Both the position numbers and the translations under genes were made by a program. The notes below the pieces were generated by a model. It did no database searches, had not been told where the DNA came from, and was given only the letters and a program-made list of their open reading frames with translations. From assembly GCF_025464955.1 (NCBI RefSeq), contig NZ_JAODNM010000157.1, positions 60,315 to 124,314 on the forward strand: a DNA stretch of 64,000 bases, given 5' to 3'. Shown here piece after piece: positions 1-8,907 of the stretch. Each line of letters begins with the position of its first letter. The first letter of the stretch is position 1. The stretch comes from Amycolatopsis sp. Its GTDB lineage: Bacteria > Actinomycetota > Actinomycetes > Mycobacteriales > Pseudonocardiaceae.

Positions 1-1
1 C

Positions 2-403
2 GGATTCTGGGCTGCGGTGGAAAAGTCGACTGGCGACTTCGCTGGCTGGTTCCATTTCCGCCCCGCCGAAGATGCCCCATCCGACGAGCCGGAGCTCGGC
101 TATCGGCTCAGAAAGTCCTGCTGGGGCAAGGGCTACGCGTCCGAAGGCTCCCGTGCCTTGATAGACAAGGGCTTCACCGAGCTGGGTGTGAGCCGGGTGG
201 TCGCCTACACTATGGCGGTCAACGCCGCGTCGAGGCGCGTGATGGAGAAGTGCGGACTCACGTTCGTGCGGATCTTCGTCGCGGACTGGCCGATGCCTGT
301 CGAAGGCGATGAGCACGGCGACGCCGAGTACGCGCTGTCTCGAGCCGATTGGGAAGCCCGAAGGGGCGATGACCCCCGCCTCGAAAGGCTGCACCAGGTG
401 TAG
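2..403 (+). CDS. GNAT-family N-acetyltransferase, 5' truncated by the window edge
   Basis: The reading frame is open to the left edge, so only the C-terminal part is present; the GTG at 17 is internal. The visible residues fit the second half of the GNAT fold: a GDFAGWFHFRP strand, then YRLRKSCWGKGYASEGSRAL, which matches the acetyl-CoA pyrophosphate-binding motif (R/Q-x-x-G-x-G/A), then the late segment NAASRRVMEKCGLTF typical of RimJ/RimL-type enzymes. Such proteins acetylate an amine on a protein terminus or small molecule; the substrate cannot be read from sequence. The gene ends 82 nt before the next one, which has its own strong ribosome binding site. Confidence 0.85.
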   Translation, partial: GFWAAVEKSTGDFAGWFHFRPAEDAPSDEPELGYRLRKSCWGKGYASEGSRALIDKGFTELGVSRVVAYTMAVNAASRRVMEKCGLTFVRIFVADWPMPVEGDEHGDAEYALSRADWEARRGDDPRLERLHQV

Positions 404-485
404 CGCTCGGCCGCCGCCAGGTATTCCCGGACATCCCGATCGGGTTACCGGCCGGTACAGTGCGGACCGGCGCGAGGAGGCCCCA

Positions 486-1649
486 GTGACAGAGCGGTTC
501 GGCAGCTACCAGAACGAGATCTACCTGCAGGGACTCAGCGGTGTCCTGCCCCCGTGCTCGACGGACGCGACGAAGCTGGAGGACTCCGCGAGGGAGTTGC
601 TCGGCCCGGGTCCCTTCTCCTACGTGGCCGGCGCCGCGGGTTCCGGGGCCACGGTCCGCGCCAACCGCGAAGCGTTCGACCACTGGCGGCTCGTGCCGAG
701 GATGCTCACCGACGCCACCGACCGCGACCTGTCCACCAGGGTCCTCGGGACCAGGCTCCCCGCGCCGGTACTGGTCGCGCCGGTCGGCGTCCAGTCGATC
801 GTGCACGCCGACGCCGAGCGCGCCACGGCCCGCGCCGCGGCCTCGGTCGGCCTGCCGTTCATCCTGTCCACGGCCTCGTCGACCACCATCGAGGACGTCG
901 CCGTCGCGAGCGGCGCCGGTCCCCGCTGGTACCAGCTGTACTGGCCGAACGATCCCGACGTCTGCGCAAGCATCCTGGCCAGGGCGAAGGCCGCCGGTTA
1001 CACCACGCTCGTAGTGACCCTCGACACCTGGACGCTGGCGTGGCGCCCGGGCGACCTCGACCAGGCGTACCTGCCGTTCCTCACCGGCCACGGCACGGCG
1101 ATCCCGTTCTCCGACCCCGTTTTCCGCAGTCGCCTCGACAAGACCCCGGAGGAGGACCCGCCCGGCGCGATCCTGCGCTGGGTGTCGATGTTCACCGGGA
1201 CTGACAAGAGCTGGCAGCAGCTGCCGTTCCTGCGTGAGCACTGGGACGGTCCGATCGTGCTGAAGGGTATCCAGCACGTCGACGACGCCCGCCGCGCGGC
1301 GGACGCCGGGATGGACGGGATCGTCGTGTCCAACCACGGCGGCCGCCAGGTCGACGGCGGGATCGGCTCGCTCGAGGCGTTGCCCGGCATCGCCGCCGCC
1401 GTCGGCGACCAGATCGACGTGCTGTTCGACTCGGGTGTCCGCACCGGCGCCGACGTCGTCAAGGCGCTGGCGCTGGGCGCGAAGGCCGTGTTGCTCGGAC
1501 GGCCCTTCGTCTACGGCCTCGCGCACGCGGGGGAGGCCGGGGTGCGGCACGTGCTGCGGAGTCTGCTCGCGGATCTCGACCTCACGCTGGGACTGTCCGG
1601 TCACCGCACGCCTGCGGAGCTGACCCCCTCGGTGCTGCACCGCTCCTGA
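486..1649 (+). CDS. Lactate 2-monooxygenase (FMN-dependent alpha-hydroxy acid oxidase family)
   Basis: 387 residues from a GTG start placed 5 nt after a perfect AGGAGG at 475-480; the open frame upstream lacks such a site. It aligns throughout with mycobacterial L-lactate 2-monooxygenase (FMN; L-lactate + O2 to acetate + CO2). Shared features are the N-terminal YQNEIYLQGLSG segment, SYVAGAAGSG near residue 45, the LDTWTLAWRP loop, the catalytic-histidine motif SNHGGRQVDGG near residue 284, and the FMN-phosphate region DSGVRTGADVVKALALGA near 315. The LDTWxxxWRP-type loop favours the monooxygenase branch over ordinary lactate dehydrogenase or glycolate oxidase, but substrate range is inferred. 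The last 49 nt overlap the convergent rhomboid-like gene. The protein should be cytoplasmic. Confidence 0.87.
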   Translation: MTERFGSYQNEIYLQGLSGVLPPCSTDATKLEDSARELLGPGPFSYVAGAAGSGATVRANREAFDHWRLVPRMLTDATDRDLSTRVLGTRLPAPVLVAPVGVQSIVHADAERATARAAASVGLPFILSTASSTTIEDVAVASGAGPRWYQLYWPNDPDVCASILARAKAAGYTTLVVTLDTWTLAWRPGDLDQAYLPFLTGHGTAIPFSDPVFRSRLDKTPEEDPPGAILRWVSMFTGTDKSWQQLPFLREHWDGPIVLKGIQHVDDARRAADAGMDGIVVSNHGGRQVDGGIGSLEALPGIAAAVGDQIDVLFDSGVRTGADVVKALALGAKAVLLGRPFVYGLAHAGEAGVRHVLRSLLADLDLTLGLSGHRTPAELTPSVLHRS

Positions 1650-2284
1650 GGTGCCCGCCGGCGGCGCTGGACCAGTGCGACGAGGACGCCGACGACGATT
1701 CCGGTGATCATCGGTTCGCCGTGTGCGTTGCCGAGTGCCAGGCAGACGACGCCGTCGGCGGCGATGCCCAGCGCGAGTAGGACGGATCGTCGGCCGGGCA
1801 GGGTGACCAGTGCCAGCCCGGCCATGGTGGTGGCCAGTCGGAAGGTGACCCCGGAGTTGCCGCCGCCGTCGGGCTGGGCGATCAGGAACGTGTCGATGCT
1901 GAACACGGCCAGGATGCCGAAGAACAGCGCCAGCGTGGTCGCCGACCCCCAGACGCGCTCGGCCGCGACCGCGACGATGGCCAGCACGAACAGGTTGAAC
2001 GCGGTGCCCGGGACGCCGCCGTCCTGGACCATGAACGAGGTGAACGGCCGCCACCACTGGCCGTGGTGCTGGATGAGGTCCCAGTTCCGGTTCAACGCGC
2101 GGTAGATGCCGGGGTAGGCGAACTGCAGCAGGGACGGCACCGCGACCAGGGTGAACAGCCCGATCGCGACGCGGGGAAGCCGGCGGACGCTGACCTCGCG
2201 GCGTTCCGGCAGCTTCTCGGCGGCTTGGAACGAGAGCACCAACATCACCACGAAGAGCGAGCTGAACACGAACTGCGGAACCAT
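1601..2284 (-). CDS. Rhomboid-like membrane protein (possible intramembrane serine protease)
   Basis: 227 residues if started at the ATG at 2284, which follows a GGGGGT stretch by about 4 nt; an in-frame ATG at 2296 would add four residues. About six hydrophobic helices are visible. Rhomboid hallmarks are WRPFTSFMVQDGG before a long helix, GNSG as a possible GxSG nucleophile motif in the middle, and a histidine in NAHGEP opening the last helix. If active it would cleave membrane proteins within the bilayer, but the motifs are weak and it could be a catalytically dead relative. It is convergent with and overlaps the lactate monooxygenase by 49 nt and is divergent from the TetR gene at 2335, which may control it. 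Confidence 0.6.
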   Translation of the reverse strand: MVPQFVFSSLFVVMLVLSFQAAEKLPERREVSVRRLPRVAIGLFTLVAVPSLLQFAYPGIYRALNRNWDLIQHHGQWWRPFTSFMVQDGGVPGTAFNLFVLAIVAVAAERVWGSATTLALFFGILAVFSIDTFLIAQPDGGGNSGVTFRLATTMAGLALVTLPGRRSVLLALGIAADGVVCLALGNAHGEPMITGIVVGVLVALVQRRRRAPQERCSTEGVSSAGVR

Positions 2285-2301
2285 CGTTACCCCCATTTAC
2301 T

Positions 2302-2315
2302 AGACTGGACCGTCT
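2302..2315. promoter_or_regulatory. Candidate TetR operator between the rhomboid-like and tetR genes
   Basis: The divergent intergenic gap is only 50 bp. AGAC at 2302-2305 and GTCT at 2312-2315 form inverted arms around a 6-nt centre. A GATAAT hexamer at 2321-2326 could be the -10 box of the TetR gene, which would give a nearly leaderless message. The operator role is inferred from position and symmetry only. Confidence 0.35.
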
Positions 2316-2334
2316 CGTTTGATAATATGGCAGC

Positions 2335-2985
2335 ATGCCGGTCCAGTCGTCAAGCACGCCCCCGCCGCGGCGGGGCAGGCCGCCGTCGAGCGCGAAGCGC
2401 GGCGCCATCCTCGAAGCCGCGACCGAGGTCTTCCTGCGGGAGGGCTACAACGGGACGAACCTCGACGTCGTCGCGAAGATCGCCGACGTCTCCAAGCAGA
2501 CGGTCTACAGCCACTTCACCGACAAGGAGACGCTGTTCCTGTCCGTGGTCGAGGCCGCTCGCGCCGAGGCCCCGGCGTCGCTGATGGCCCCTGGACGTCG
2601 GTTGCTGTCGGCGTCGGACCTGCGCGGGTCGCTGGTCGAGTTCGGGGAGGCACTCCTGGAGCTCGTCCTGAGCGACCGGGTCGCTGCGCTGCGCCGGGTC
2701 ATGATCGGTGAACTGGCACGCATGCCCAAACTGCGCGAGCTCTGGGCCGCCGGCGCCCCGGCCGAGCTGTGGCTGCGTTTGGCGGGGGAGTTCGGTGAAC
2801 TCGCCGCCGACGGGGTCGTCGACATCCCGGACGTGCCAGCCGCCGTGACCCAGCTGTTCGGCCTGCTCGGGTACGAGGGGCAGTCGAAGTCCCTCTACGG
2901 CGTGATCGCGCTGACCTCGGCGGAGAAGCGGGCGATCGCGGAGTCGGCGGCGGAGCTGTTCGTCCGTGCTTACGGGCCGCGCTGA
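2335..2985 (+). CDS. TetR/AcrR-family transcriptional regulator
   Basis: 216 residues. After a basic N-terminus (RRGRPPSSAKR) the first 65 residues form a standard TetR DNA-binding domain, with AAFTEVFLREGY-like helix 1 (seen here as AATEVFLREGYNGTNLDVV) and the recognition helix VSKQTVYSHFTDKETLF. The C-terminal half is a helical ligand-binding domain of the AcrR C-terminal type; the ligand is unknown. It is divergent from the rhomboid-like gene and probably represses it and itself through the intervening palindrome. Its last 16 nt overlap the convergent phosphotransferase gene. Confidence 0.92.
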   Translation: MPVQSSSTPPPRRGRPPSSAKRGAILEAATEVFLREGYNGTNLDVVAKIADVSKQTVYSHFTDKETLFLSVVEAARAEAPASLMAPGRRLLSASDLRGSLVEFGEALLELVLSDRVAALRRVMIGELARMPKLRELWAAGAPAELWLRLAGEFGELAADGVVDIPDVPAAVTQLFGLLGYEGQSKSLYGVIALTSAEKRAIAESAAELFVRAYGPR

Positions 2986-3863
2986 ACCAGTTTCGTTACC
3001 AGCGCGAGGATGTCCGCGGCCAGTGGTTGCTTCGGCGGCCGGGTCAGGAAGTCCGCGAGCGCGAAGAGGTCGAGCGCGCGAGCGGTATCCCGCCAGCCCA
3101 TGGGTAGCGGTCCGACCCCGGTGACGATCCCGGCGGTGAAGGGCGTCTCGCCGAACCGCAGCACGTTGCCGAGGTCGGCCAGCGGGTTGCCACTGAAGGC
3201 GAACTCCCAGTCCAGCACTGTGATCCGCCAGCCGTCGCCATCGCTCGCGGCGAGCAGGTTCTTGGCGTTGAAATCCGCGTGGACCAGCCGTGCCGTGCCG
3301 CTGACGGCGTTCACCAGCGGCGTCCAGGCGTCGGCGAGCGACCGGAGACCGTCCAGTTCGTACGGTGAGAGCTGCCAGCCGGGATCATGCCGCTCGAGGC
3401 ACTCCGCGACGAACCCGGCCAGGCTGGTCGGCGCGGGCTCCGGTTCAAGCGAGGCGTCGGCGAAGAACCCGGGCCGGTCGAACTCGATCGTGCCGATCGC
3501 CGCCAGCACTCGTCCGGCCGCGACACCCACGGCCTCGGCTTCGGTCGTCGACAGCGTGGGCAAGAGCCTGTCGACCGGAGTGCCCTCGACGAAGTCGAGC
3601 AGTAGCGACGGCCCGGCGGGATCCTTCGCGACGACACCGGCCACCGGTACCACTCCGCGGAGCTTCGCGGCGAGCGCAGTCTCGACGTCCGCGCGGTTCG
3701 CGGAGCCGTAGCCGCGCAGCACCCACTTACCGCCGTCGACGCCTTCGAGCAGCAGGTTGTCGTTGCGATAACCGCCGGTCAGGACCGAGATGCGGACGAT
3801 CTCGACGTCCGGCAGGGCCACCGTCTCGACCCACTCACGGGCGCGGCCGGTCAGCTCGGTCAT
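2970..3863 (-). CDS. Aminoglycoside/choline-kinase-like phosphotransferase (APH family)
   Basis: 297 residues from an ATG preceded by GGGAGG. The APH/protein-kinase-like fold is indicated by the catalytic-loop motif HADFNAKN near residue 193 (Hx-D-xxxx-N) and the metal-binding DWE near residue 218, with GGYRNDNLLL in the N-terminal lobe. Proteins of this type phosphorylate small hydroxyl compounds such as aminoglycosides, macrolides, homoserine or choline; nothing in the context identifies the substrate, so a resistance role should not be assumed. It is divergent from hrpA with 45 bp between the starts. Confidence 0.85.
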   Translation of the reverse strand: MTELTGRAREWVETVALPDVEIVRISVLTGGYRNDNLLLEGVDGGKWVLRGYGSANRADVETALAAKLRGVVPVAGVVAKDPAGPSLLLDFVEGTPVDRLLPTLSTTEAEAVGVAAGRVLAAIGTIEFDRPGFFADASLEPEPAPTSLAGFVAECLERHDPGWQLSPYELDGLRSLADAWTPLVNAVSGTARLVHADFNAKNLLAASDGDGWRITVLDWEFAFSGNPLADLGNVLRFGETPFTAGIVTGVGPLPMGWRDTARALDLFALADFLTRPPKQPLAADILALVTKLVQRGP

Positions 3864-3908
3864 ATTCGGAAGCCTCCCTCGTCACCCACCGCTATCCTTG
3901 TCGGAAGA

Positions 3909-6900
3909 ATGTCTACGCCACCCCCGCGCCAAGAAGCTGCCGAAACCCGTCCGCGGGTTCAGGAGCTCCGATCCCGCCTGCCCGAGTTGATGCCGCGCGA
4001 CGCGCATCGGCTGCGCAGGCGGCTCGACGGCGCACGCAGATCACGCGGCAAACCGGCTCAGCTCAGCCCTGAAGCCCTGGTCCAGATCGCCGCCGACATC
4101 GACGCGGCCGAGCTGCGGGTGCAGCAGCGCCGGGAGACCGTGCCGACGCTCAAGTATCCCGAAGAGCTGCCGGTCAGCCAGCGCAAGGACGACATCGCCG
4201 CGGCCATCCGGGACAACCAGGTCGTCATCGTCGCGGGGGAGACGGGCTCGGGCAAGACCACCCAGCTGCCGAAGATCTGCCTCGAGCTGGGCCGGGGCGT
4301 GCTCGGCCAGATCGGGCACACCCAGCCGCGGCGGCTGGCCGCGCGCACGGTGGCCGAGCGCATCGCGAGCGAGCTGGACACCGAGCTCGGCGACACCGTC
4401 GGCTACAAGGTCCGGTTCAGCGACCAGTCCGGCCAGACCACGCTCGTCAAGCTGATGACCGACGGCATCCTGCTCGCCGAGATCCAGACCGACCGGATGC
4501 TCCGGCAGTACGACACGCTGATCATCGACGAGGCCCACGAGCGCAGCCTCAACATCGACTTCATCCTCGGCTACCTCAAGCAACTGCTGCCGAGGCGCCC
4601 CGACCTCAAGGTCATCATCACTTCGGCGACGATCGATCCGGAGCGGTTCTCGAAGCACTTCTCGGACGCGCCGATCGTCGAGGTCTCCGGCCGGACTTAC
4701 CCGGTCGAGGTCCGCTACCGGCCGATCGTCGACCCGGACAATCCGCAGGCCGACCAGGACCGCGACCAGACGCAGGCGATCTGCGACGCCGTCGACGAGC
4801 TGATGGCCGAAGGCCAGGGCGACATCCTGGTGTTCCTCTCCGGCGAGCGGGAAATCCGCGACACCGCCGACGCGCTGAACAAGCAGGACCTGCGCAATAC
4901 GGAAGTCCTGCCGTTGTACGCGCGGTTGTCGTCCGCCGAGCAGCACCGGGTGTTCAACCGGCACACCGGACGTCGTGTCGTGCTCGCGACCAACGTCGCC
5001 GAGACCTCGTTGACCGTGCCGGGTATCAAGTACGTGATCGACCCCGGCACCGCGCGGATCTCGCGCTACAGCCACCGGACCAAGGTGCAGCGGCTGCCGA
5101 TCGAGCCCGTCTCGCAGGCGTCGGCGAACCAGCGCAAGGGCCGGTGCGGCCGGACGTCCGACGGTACCTGCATCCGGCTGTACACAGAGGACGAGTTCGA
5201 CGCGCGCCCCGAGTTCACCGACCCGGAAATCCTGCGCACCAACCTCGCGTCGGTCATCCTGCAGATGACTTCCTTGGGGCTGGGCGACATCGCCGCGTTC
5301 CCGTTCGTCGAGCCGCCGGACAGCCGTCAGATCACCGACGGGATCCAGCTGCTGCAGGAGCTCGGCGCGTTCGACCCGAAGGCCACAGAGGACTCGAAGC
5401 GGCTGACCGACGTCGGCCGCAAGCTTTCGCAGCTCCCGGTCGACCCGCGGATGGGACGGATGGTGCTCGAAGCGGCGGAACACGGCTGTGTCCGCGAAGT
5501 GATGGTCATCGCCGCCGCACTGTCCATTCAGGACCCCCGCGAGCGCCCGGCCGAGAAGCAGCAGCAGGCGGACCAGCAGCACGCACGGTTCGTCGACAAG
5601 GATTCGGACTTCCAGACGTACCTGAACCTCTGGGCGTATGTCGAGGAGCAGCAGAAGGAACTGTCCAGCAACCAGTTCCGCCGTCGCTGCAAGGCCGAGT
5701 TCCTGAACTACCTGCGCATCCGGGAATGGCAGGACATCTTCAGTCAGCTCCGCCAGACCGCGAAACCGCTGGGCATCACGCTGAACACGACCCCGGCGGA
5801 CGCCCAGCGCGTCACCACCGCGCTCGTCGCGGGTCTGTTGTCGCACATCGGTTTGAAGGACCCGAACAAGGGCGACTATCTCGGTGCCCGCGGTTCGCGG
5901 TTCTCGATCTTCCCCGGTTCGGCGTTGTTCAAGAAGCAGCCGCGCTGGGTCATGTCGGCCGAACTGGTCGAGACTTCGCGGCTGTGGGGCCGCGTCAACA
6001 CCAAGGTCGAGCCGGAGTGGATCGAGCCGCTCGCCGCGCACGTCGTCAAGCGCACGTATTCCGAGCCGCACTGGGAACGCAAGCAGGGCGCGGTGATGGC
6101 GATCGAGAAGGTGACCCTGTACGGGGTGCCGCTGATCGCCGACCGCCGGGTCAACTACGGCCGCATCGACCCGGAGCTCTCGCGCGAGCTGTTCATCCGG
6201 CACGCGCTGGTCGACGGCGACTGGCAAACCAACCACCGGTTCTTCGGCGAAAACCGGGCGCTGCTCGACGAAGTCGAAGATCTGGAGAACCGCGCGCGGC
6301 GCCGCGACATCCTGGTCGACGACGAAACGCTGTTCGAGTTCTACGACCAGCGGGTCGGCGCGGACGTGGTGTCGGCACGGCATTTCGACACCTGGTGGAA
6401 GAAGACCCGGCACGAGTCGCCGGACCTCCTCAGCTTCGAGAAGTCGATGCTGATCAACGATTCCGCCGGCGGGATCCAGGAGTCGGACTACCCGGACACG
6501 TGGAAGCAGGGCGCGCTGACGTTCCCGCTGACGTACCAGTTCGAGCCCGGCGCGGACGCGGATGGCGTGACCGTCCACATTCCACTCCCGGTGTTGAACC
6601 AGGTGACCGAGGACGGGTTCGACTGGCAGGTGCCGGGGCTGCGCGAGGAACTGGTGACAGCGCTCATAAAGTCCCTGCCGAAGCAGCTCCGGCGCAACTT
6701 CGTCCCGGCGCCGGACAACGCGAAACTGGTGCTGGCACACGCGAAACCTGCCGACGGTCCGCTGCTCGACGTCGTCGGCGAGGTTCTAGAAGACTTGCGC
6801 GGGGTCGTCGTCCCGTATGACGCATGGCAGCTCAATGAGGTGCCGGACCATCTCAAGGTCACCTTCCGCGTGGTTGACGTCAAGGGCAAAAAACTGGGCG

Positions 6901-7841
6901 AGAGCAAGGATGTCGAGTCGCTCAAGCATCTGCTGAGTGGCGAGGTCCGGGCGACGATCTCCCAGGCGGCCGACAGCATCGAGAAGTCCGGCCTGAAGAC
7001 TCCGGCGTTCGGTGACCTGCCGAAGATCTTCGCCGGCAAGCAGCGCGGGCACGACGTCAAGGCGTACCCGGCTCTGGTCGACGAGGGTGAGACGGTCGCT
7101 GTGCGGCTGCTCGACACACCTGGCCAGCAGCAGCATTCGATGTGGGCCGGAACGCGCAAGATGCTGCGGCTGAACCTGCCGTCGCCGATGAAGTACATCA
7201 CCCGGAACCTCAACAACCAGGCCAAACTCGTCCTCAACCGCAACCCGCACGGCAGTGTGGCCGCGTTGCTGGACGACTGTGTGGACTGTGCGGTCGACAA
7301 GCTGGTGGTCGACAACGGCGGTCCGGTGTGGGACGAGGCGGGTTTCGCGAAACTGCTCGACAAGGTGCGTGCCGGACTGAACTCGGGCGTACTCGTCGTG
7401 CTGGACGAGGTCGAGCGCATCCTCCGCGCCGCGAACGACGTCGAGACGCTCCTGTCCGACACCAGAGGTCCGGCGGAATCGCTCGCGGATATCCGGAGTC
7501 AGCTGAAGTCGTTGGTGCACGCGGGTTTCGTCACCGAAACCGGTCAGGATCGGCTCGCCAACGTCGTCCGCTACCTGCGCGGGATCGAACGCCGGCTCGA
7601 GAAGCTGCCGACCGACCCGACCCGGGATCTCGAGCGGCTCGGCGACGTCACCTGGCTGCTGGGGGAGTACCGCACCCTGCTCGCCGCGCAGCCGCCCGGC
7701 ACGTCCAACGCCGCGCTGCTCGACGTCCGGTGGATGATCGAGGAACTGCGCATCAGCTTCTTCGCGCAGACCCTCGGCACCGCACACCCCGTCTCGACCA
7801 AACGCGTCCTCCGCGCCATGGACGACGCTGCCGCCGGCTAG
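3909..7841 (+). CDS. hrpA: ATP-dependent RNA helicase HrpA (DEAH-box)
   Basis: 1310 residues, the usual length for HrpA. In order: an N-terminal extension; an ATP-binding helicase domain with Walker A GETGSGKT near residue 110 and DEAH near residue 207, followed by SAT; a C-terminal helicase domain with the arginine-finger-type motif QRKGRCGR; the HA2 winged-helix/ratchet region (about 480-600); an OB-fold; and the long HrpA-specific DUF3418 tail from about residue 720. HrpA unwinds structured RNA; in Escherichia coli it acts on fimbrial mRNA processing and on stalled ribosomes, and the actinobacterial role is not defined. The gene stands alone, divergent from the phosphotransferase and convergent with the deacetylase. 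Confidence 0.97.
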   Translation: MSTPPPRQEAAETRPRVQELRSRLPELMPRDAHRLRRRLDGARRSRGKPAQLSPEALVQIAADIDAAELRVQQRRETVPTLKYPEELPVSQRKDDIAAAIRDNQVVIVAGETGSGKTTQLPKICLELGRGVLGQIGHTQPRRLAARTVAERIASELDTELGDTVGYKVRFSDQSGQTTLVKLMTDGILLAEIQTDRMLRQYDTLIIDEAHERSLNIDFILGYLKQLLPRRPDLKVIITSATIDPERFSKHFSDAPIVEVSGRTYPVEVRYRPIVDPDNPQADQDRDQTQAICDAVDELMAEGQGDILVFLSGEREIRDTADALNKQDLRNTEVLPLYARLSSAEQHRVFNRHTGRRVVLATNVAETSLTVPGIKYVIDPGTARISRYSHRTKVQRLPIEPVSQASANQRKGRCGRTSDGTCIRLYTEDEFDARPEFTDPEILRTNLASVILQMTSLGLGDIAAFPFVEPPDSRQITDGIQLLQELGAFDPKATEDSKRLTDVGRKLSQLPVDPRMGRMVLEAAEHGCVREVMVIAAALSIQDPRERPAEKQQQADQQHARFVDKDSDFQTYLNLWAYVEEQQKELSSNQFRRRCKAEFLNYLRIREWQDIFSQLRQTAKPLGITLNTTPADAQRVTTALVAGLLSHIGLKDPNKGDYLGARGSRFSIFPGSALFKKQPRWVMSAELVETSRLWGRVNTKVEPEWIEPLAAHVVKRTYSEPHWERKQGAVMAIEKVTLYGVPLIADRRVNYGRIDPELSRELFIRHALVDGDWQTNHRFFGENRALLDEVEDLENRARRRDILVDDETLFEFYDQRVGADVVSARHFDTWWKKTRHESPDLLSFEKSMLINDSAGGIQESDYPDTWKQGALTFPLTYQFEPGADADGVTVHIPLPVLNQVTEDGFDWQVPGLREELVTALIKSLPKQLRRNFVPAPDNAKLVLAHAKPADGPLLDVVGEVLEDLRGVVVPYDAWQLNEVPDHLKVTFRVVDVKGKKLGESKDVESLKHLLSGEVRATISQAADSIEKSGLKTPAFGDLPKIFAGKQRGHDVKAYPALVDEGETVAVRLLDTPGQQQHSMWAGTRKMLRLNLPSPMKYITRNLNNQAKLVLNRNPHGSVAALLDDCVDCAVDKLVVDNGGPVWDEAGFAKLLDKVRAGLNSGVLVVLDEVERILRAANDVETLLSDTRGPAESLADIRSQLKSLVHAGFVTETGQDRLANVVRYLRGIERRLEKLPTDPTRDLERLGDVTWLLGEYRTLLAAQPPGTSNAALLDVRWMIEELRISFFAQTLGTAHPVSTKRVLRAMDDAAAG

Positions 7842-7842
7842 G

Positions 7843-7916
7843 ACTCGTGAGCGTTTAGGCACGCCCGGGTGCGGGTGTCCCGCATGGCACACTAGGCGGC
7901 CGGAGCACTCACGAGT
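7843..7916. repeat. Inverted repeat with CTCGTGAG/CTCACGAG arms between convergent genes
   Basis: ACTCGTGAG at 7843-7851 is complementary to CTCACGAGT at 7908-7916, flanking a GC-rich core with its own small stem. It starts two bases after the hrpA stop codon, and its right arm lies inside the last codons of the deacetylase gene. It could terminate both convergent genes. The same arm sequence flanks a hairpin at 32163-32208. Confidence 0.5.
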
Positions 7917-8797
7917 ACGTGGTCGACGACCTGGGCGTGGGTACCGAACCAGACTCCCTCGTGACCGCGGATGTGGTCGAGGAGTTCGGCGAGCACGGCC
8001 AGGCGGGACCGGTGCCCGATGATGTGCGGATGCATGGTCAGCTGGAACAGACCGCCCTCGGCGTAGGCGTCGTCGAACTCGTCGCGCCAGATCGTGAGCA
8101 CCCCGCGCGGCGGGGTGTAGGGCCGCAGCGACGCGAACCTGTCCATCATGAAGTACGGCGCGTCGTCGCGGATCCACTCGACGGGCAGCTCGACCACTCC
8201 GGTCGGTTCACCGTCGGCCAGGAGTTCGTACGGTTCGTCGTCGGCCATCAGCGAGGAGTCGTAGCGCAGACCGAGCTCCCGGGTGATGGCCAGGGTGGCC
8301 GCGGAGAAATCCCAGGACGGCGTCCGGATACCGACCGGCCGGACGCCGGTGAGCCGCTCGAGGACGTCAGCGGCGCGAAAGGTCAGGTCCCGCTCGTCCG
8401 CTGCCGCGAGTTGCGTGTTGCGCTCGTGGATCCAGCCGTGCAGGGCGACTTCGTGGCCACCGTTCACATAGGACTTGACCTCGCCGTCGTGGAGCAGGGC
8501 GGACACGGCGGGCACGAAGAAGCTTGACGGCGCGCGGTACCGCTCCAGCAGGGCGAGGATCCGCGGGACGCCGACGCGCGCGCCGTACTCGCCTTGGGCG
8601 AGCTTGCCGGGCAGCACGTCTCCGTCGCGCAACGCCGGGGTCTCGTGGTCGGAGTCGAAGGACAGCGCGACAGCCACCTTCGCCCCGCCCGGCCAGGAGG
8701 CCGGTTTGAGGGACCGGCCCGCCCGGACGTGGTCCACGTGACCGCGCCACGTGTCCTCCTCCCATTGCCAGGGCTCGGGTTTCCGGGGATCGCTCAT
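7892..8797 (-). CDS. Polysaccharide deacetylase family protein (NodB-type, PuuE/peptidoglycan-deacetylase subgroup)
   Basis: 301 residues from the ATG at 8797, chosen because GGAGG lies 4 nt upstream; an in-frame start at 8839 has no such site. NodB features are FDSDHET near the N-terminus (metal-binding/catalytic Asp region), HGWIHE with the H-x3-H zinc pair, and RTPSWDFS. The sequence FQLTMHPHIIGHRSR near the end resembles the C-terminal histidine motif. No signal peptide is visible, so it probably acts inside the cell on a small amide or N-acyl substrate, as in the allantoinase-like PuuE/HpPgdA group, rather than on wall polymer. Substrate unknown. Confidence 0.85.
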   Translation of the reverse strand: MSDPRKPEPWQWEEDTWRGHVDHVRAGRSLKPASWPGGAKVAVALSFDSDHETPALRDGDVLPGKLAQGEYGARVGVPRILALLERYRAPSSFFVPAVSALLHDGEVKSYVNGGHEVALHGWIHERNTQLAAADERDLTFRAADVLERLTGVRPVGIRTPSWDFSAATLAITRELGLRYDSSLMADDEPYELLADGEPTGVVELPVEWIRDDAPYFMMDRFASLRPYTPPRGVLTIWRDEFDDAYAEGGLFQLTMHPHIIGHRSRLAVLAELLDHIRGHEGVWFGTHAQVVDHVLVSAPAA

Positions 8798-8907
8798 GTG
8801 TCCTCCACTGCCGTGTCCAGCGCGTTTTGACGTGGTCACCCGCAGGGGGCGGGAACCCCGTCGCTGTTAATCTCGTTCTCCTCAGTGACGGATAGTAATG
8901 ACGGACA

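Noticed and set aside
258..2408. Open frame of over 700 codons on the minus strand across three genes
   Set aside because: It runs antisense to the lactate monooxygenase and through two other real genes; Arg/Gly/Pro-rich without any domain.
2970..3863. Calling the phosphotransferase an antibiotic resistance gene
   Set aside because: APH-fold motifs alone do not define the substrate and there is no resistance or mobile-element context.
4041..6740. Long open frame of about 900 codons antisense to hrpA
   Set aside because: It is the third-position GC shadow of hrpA: no ribosome binding site, no domain, and a composition of Arg/Leu/Val/Asp typical of such shadows.
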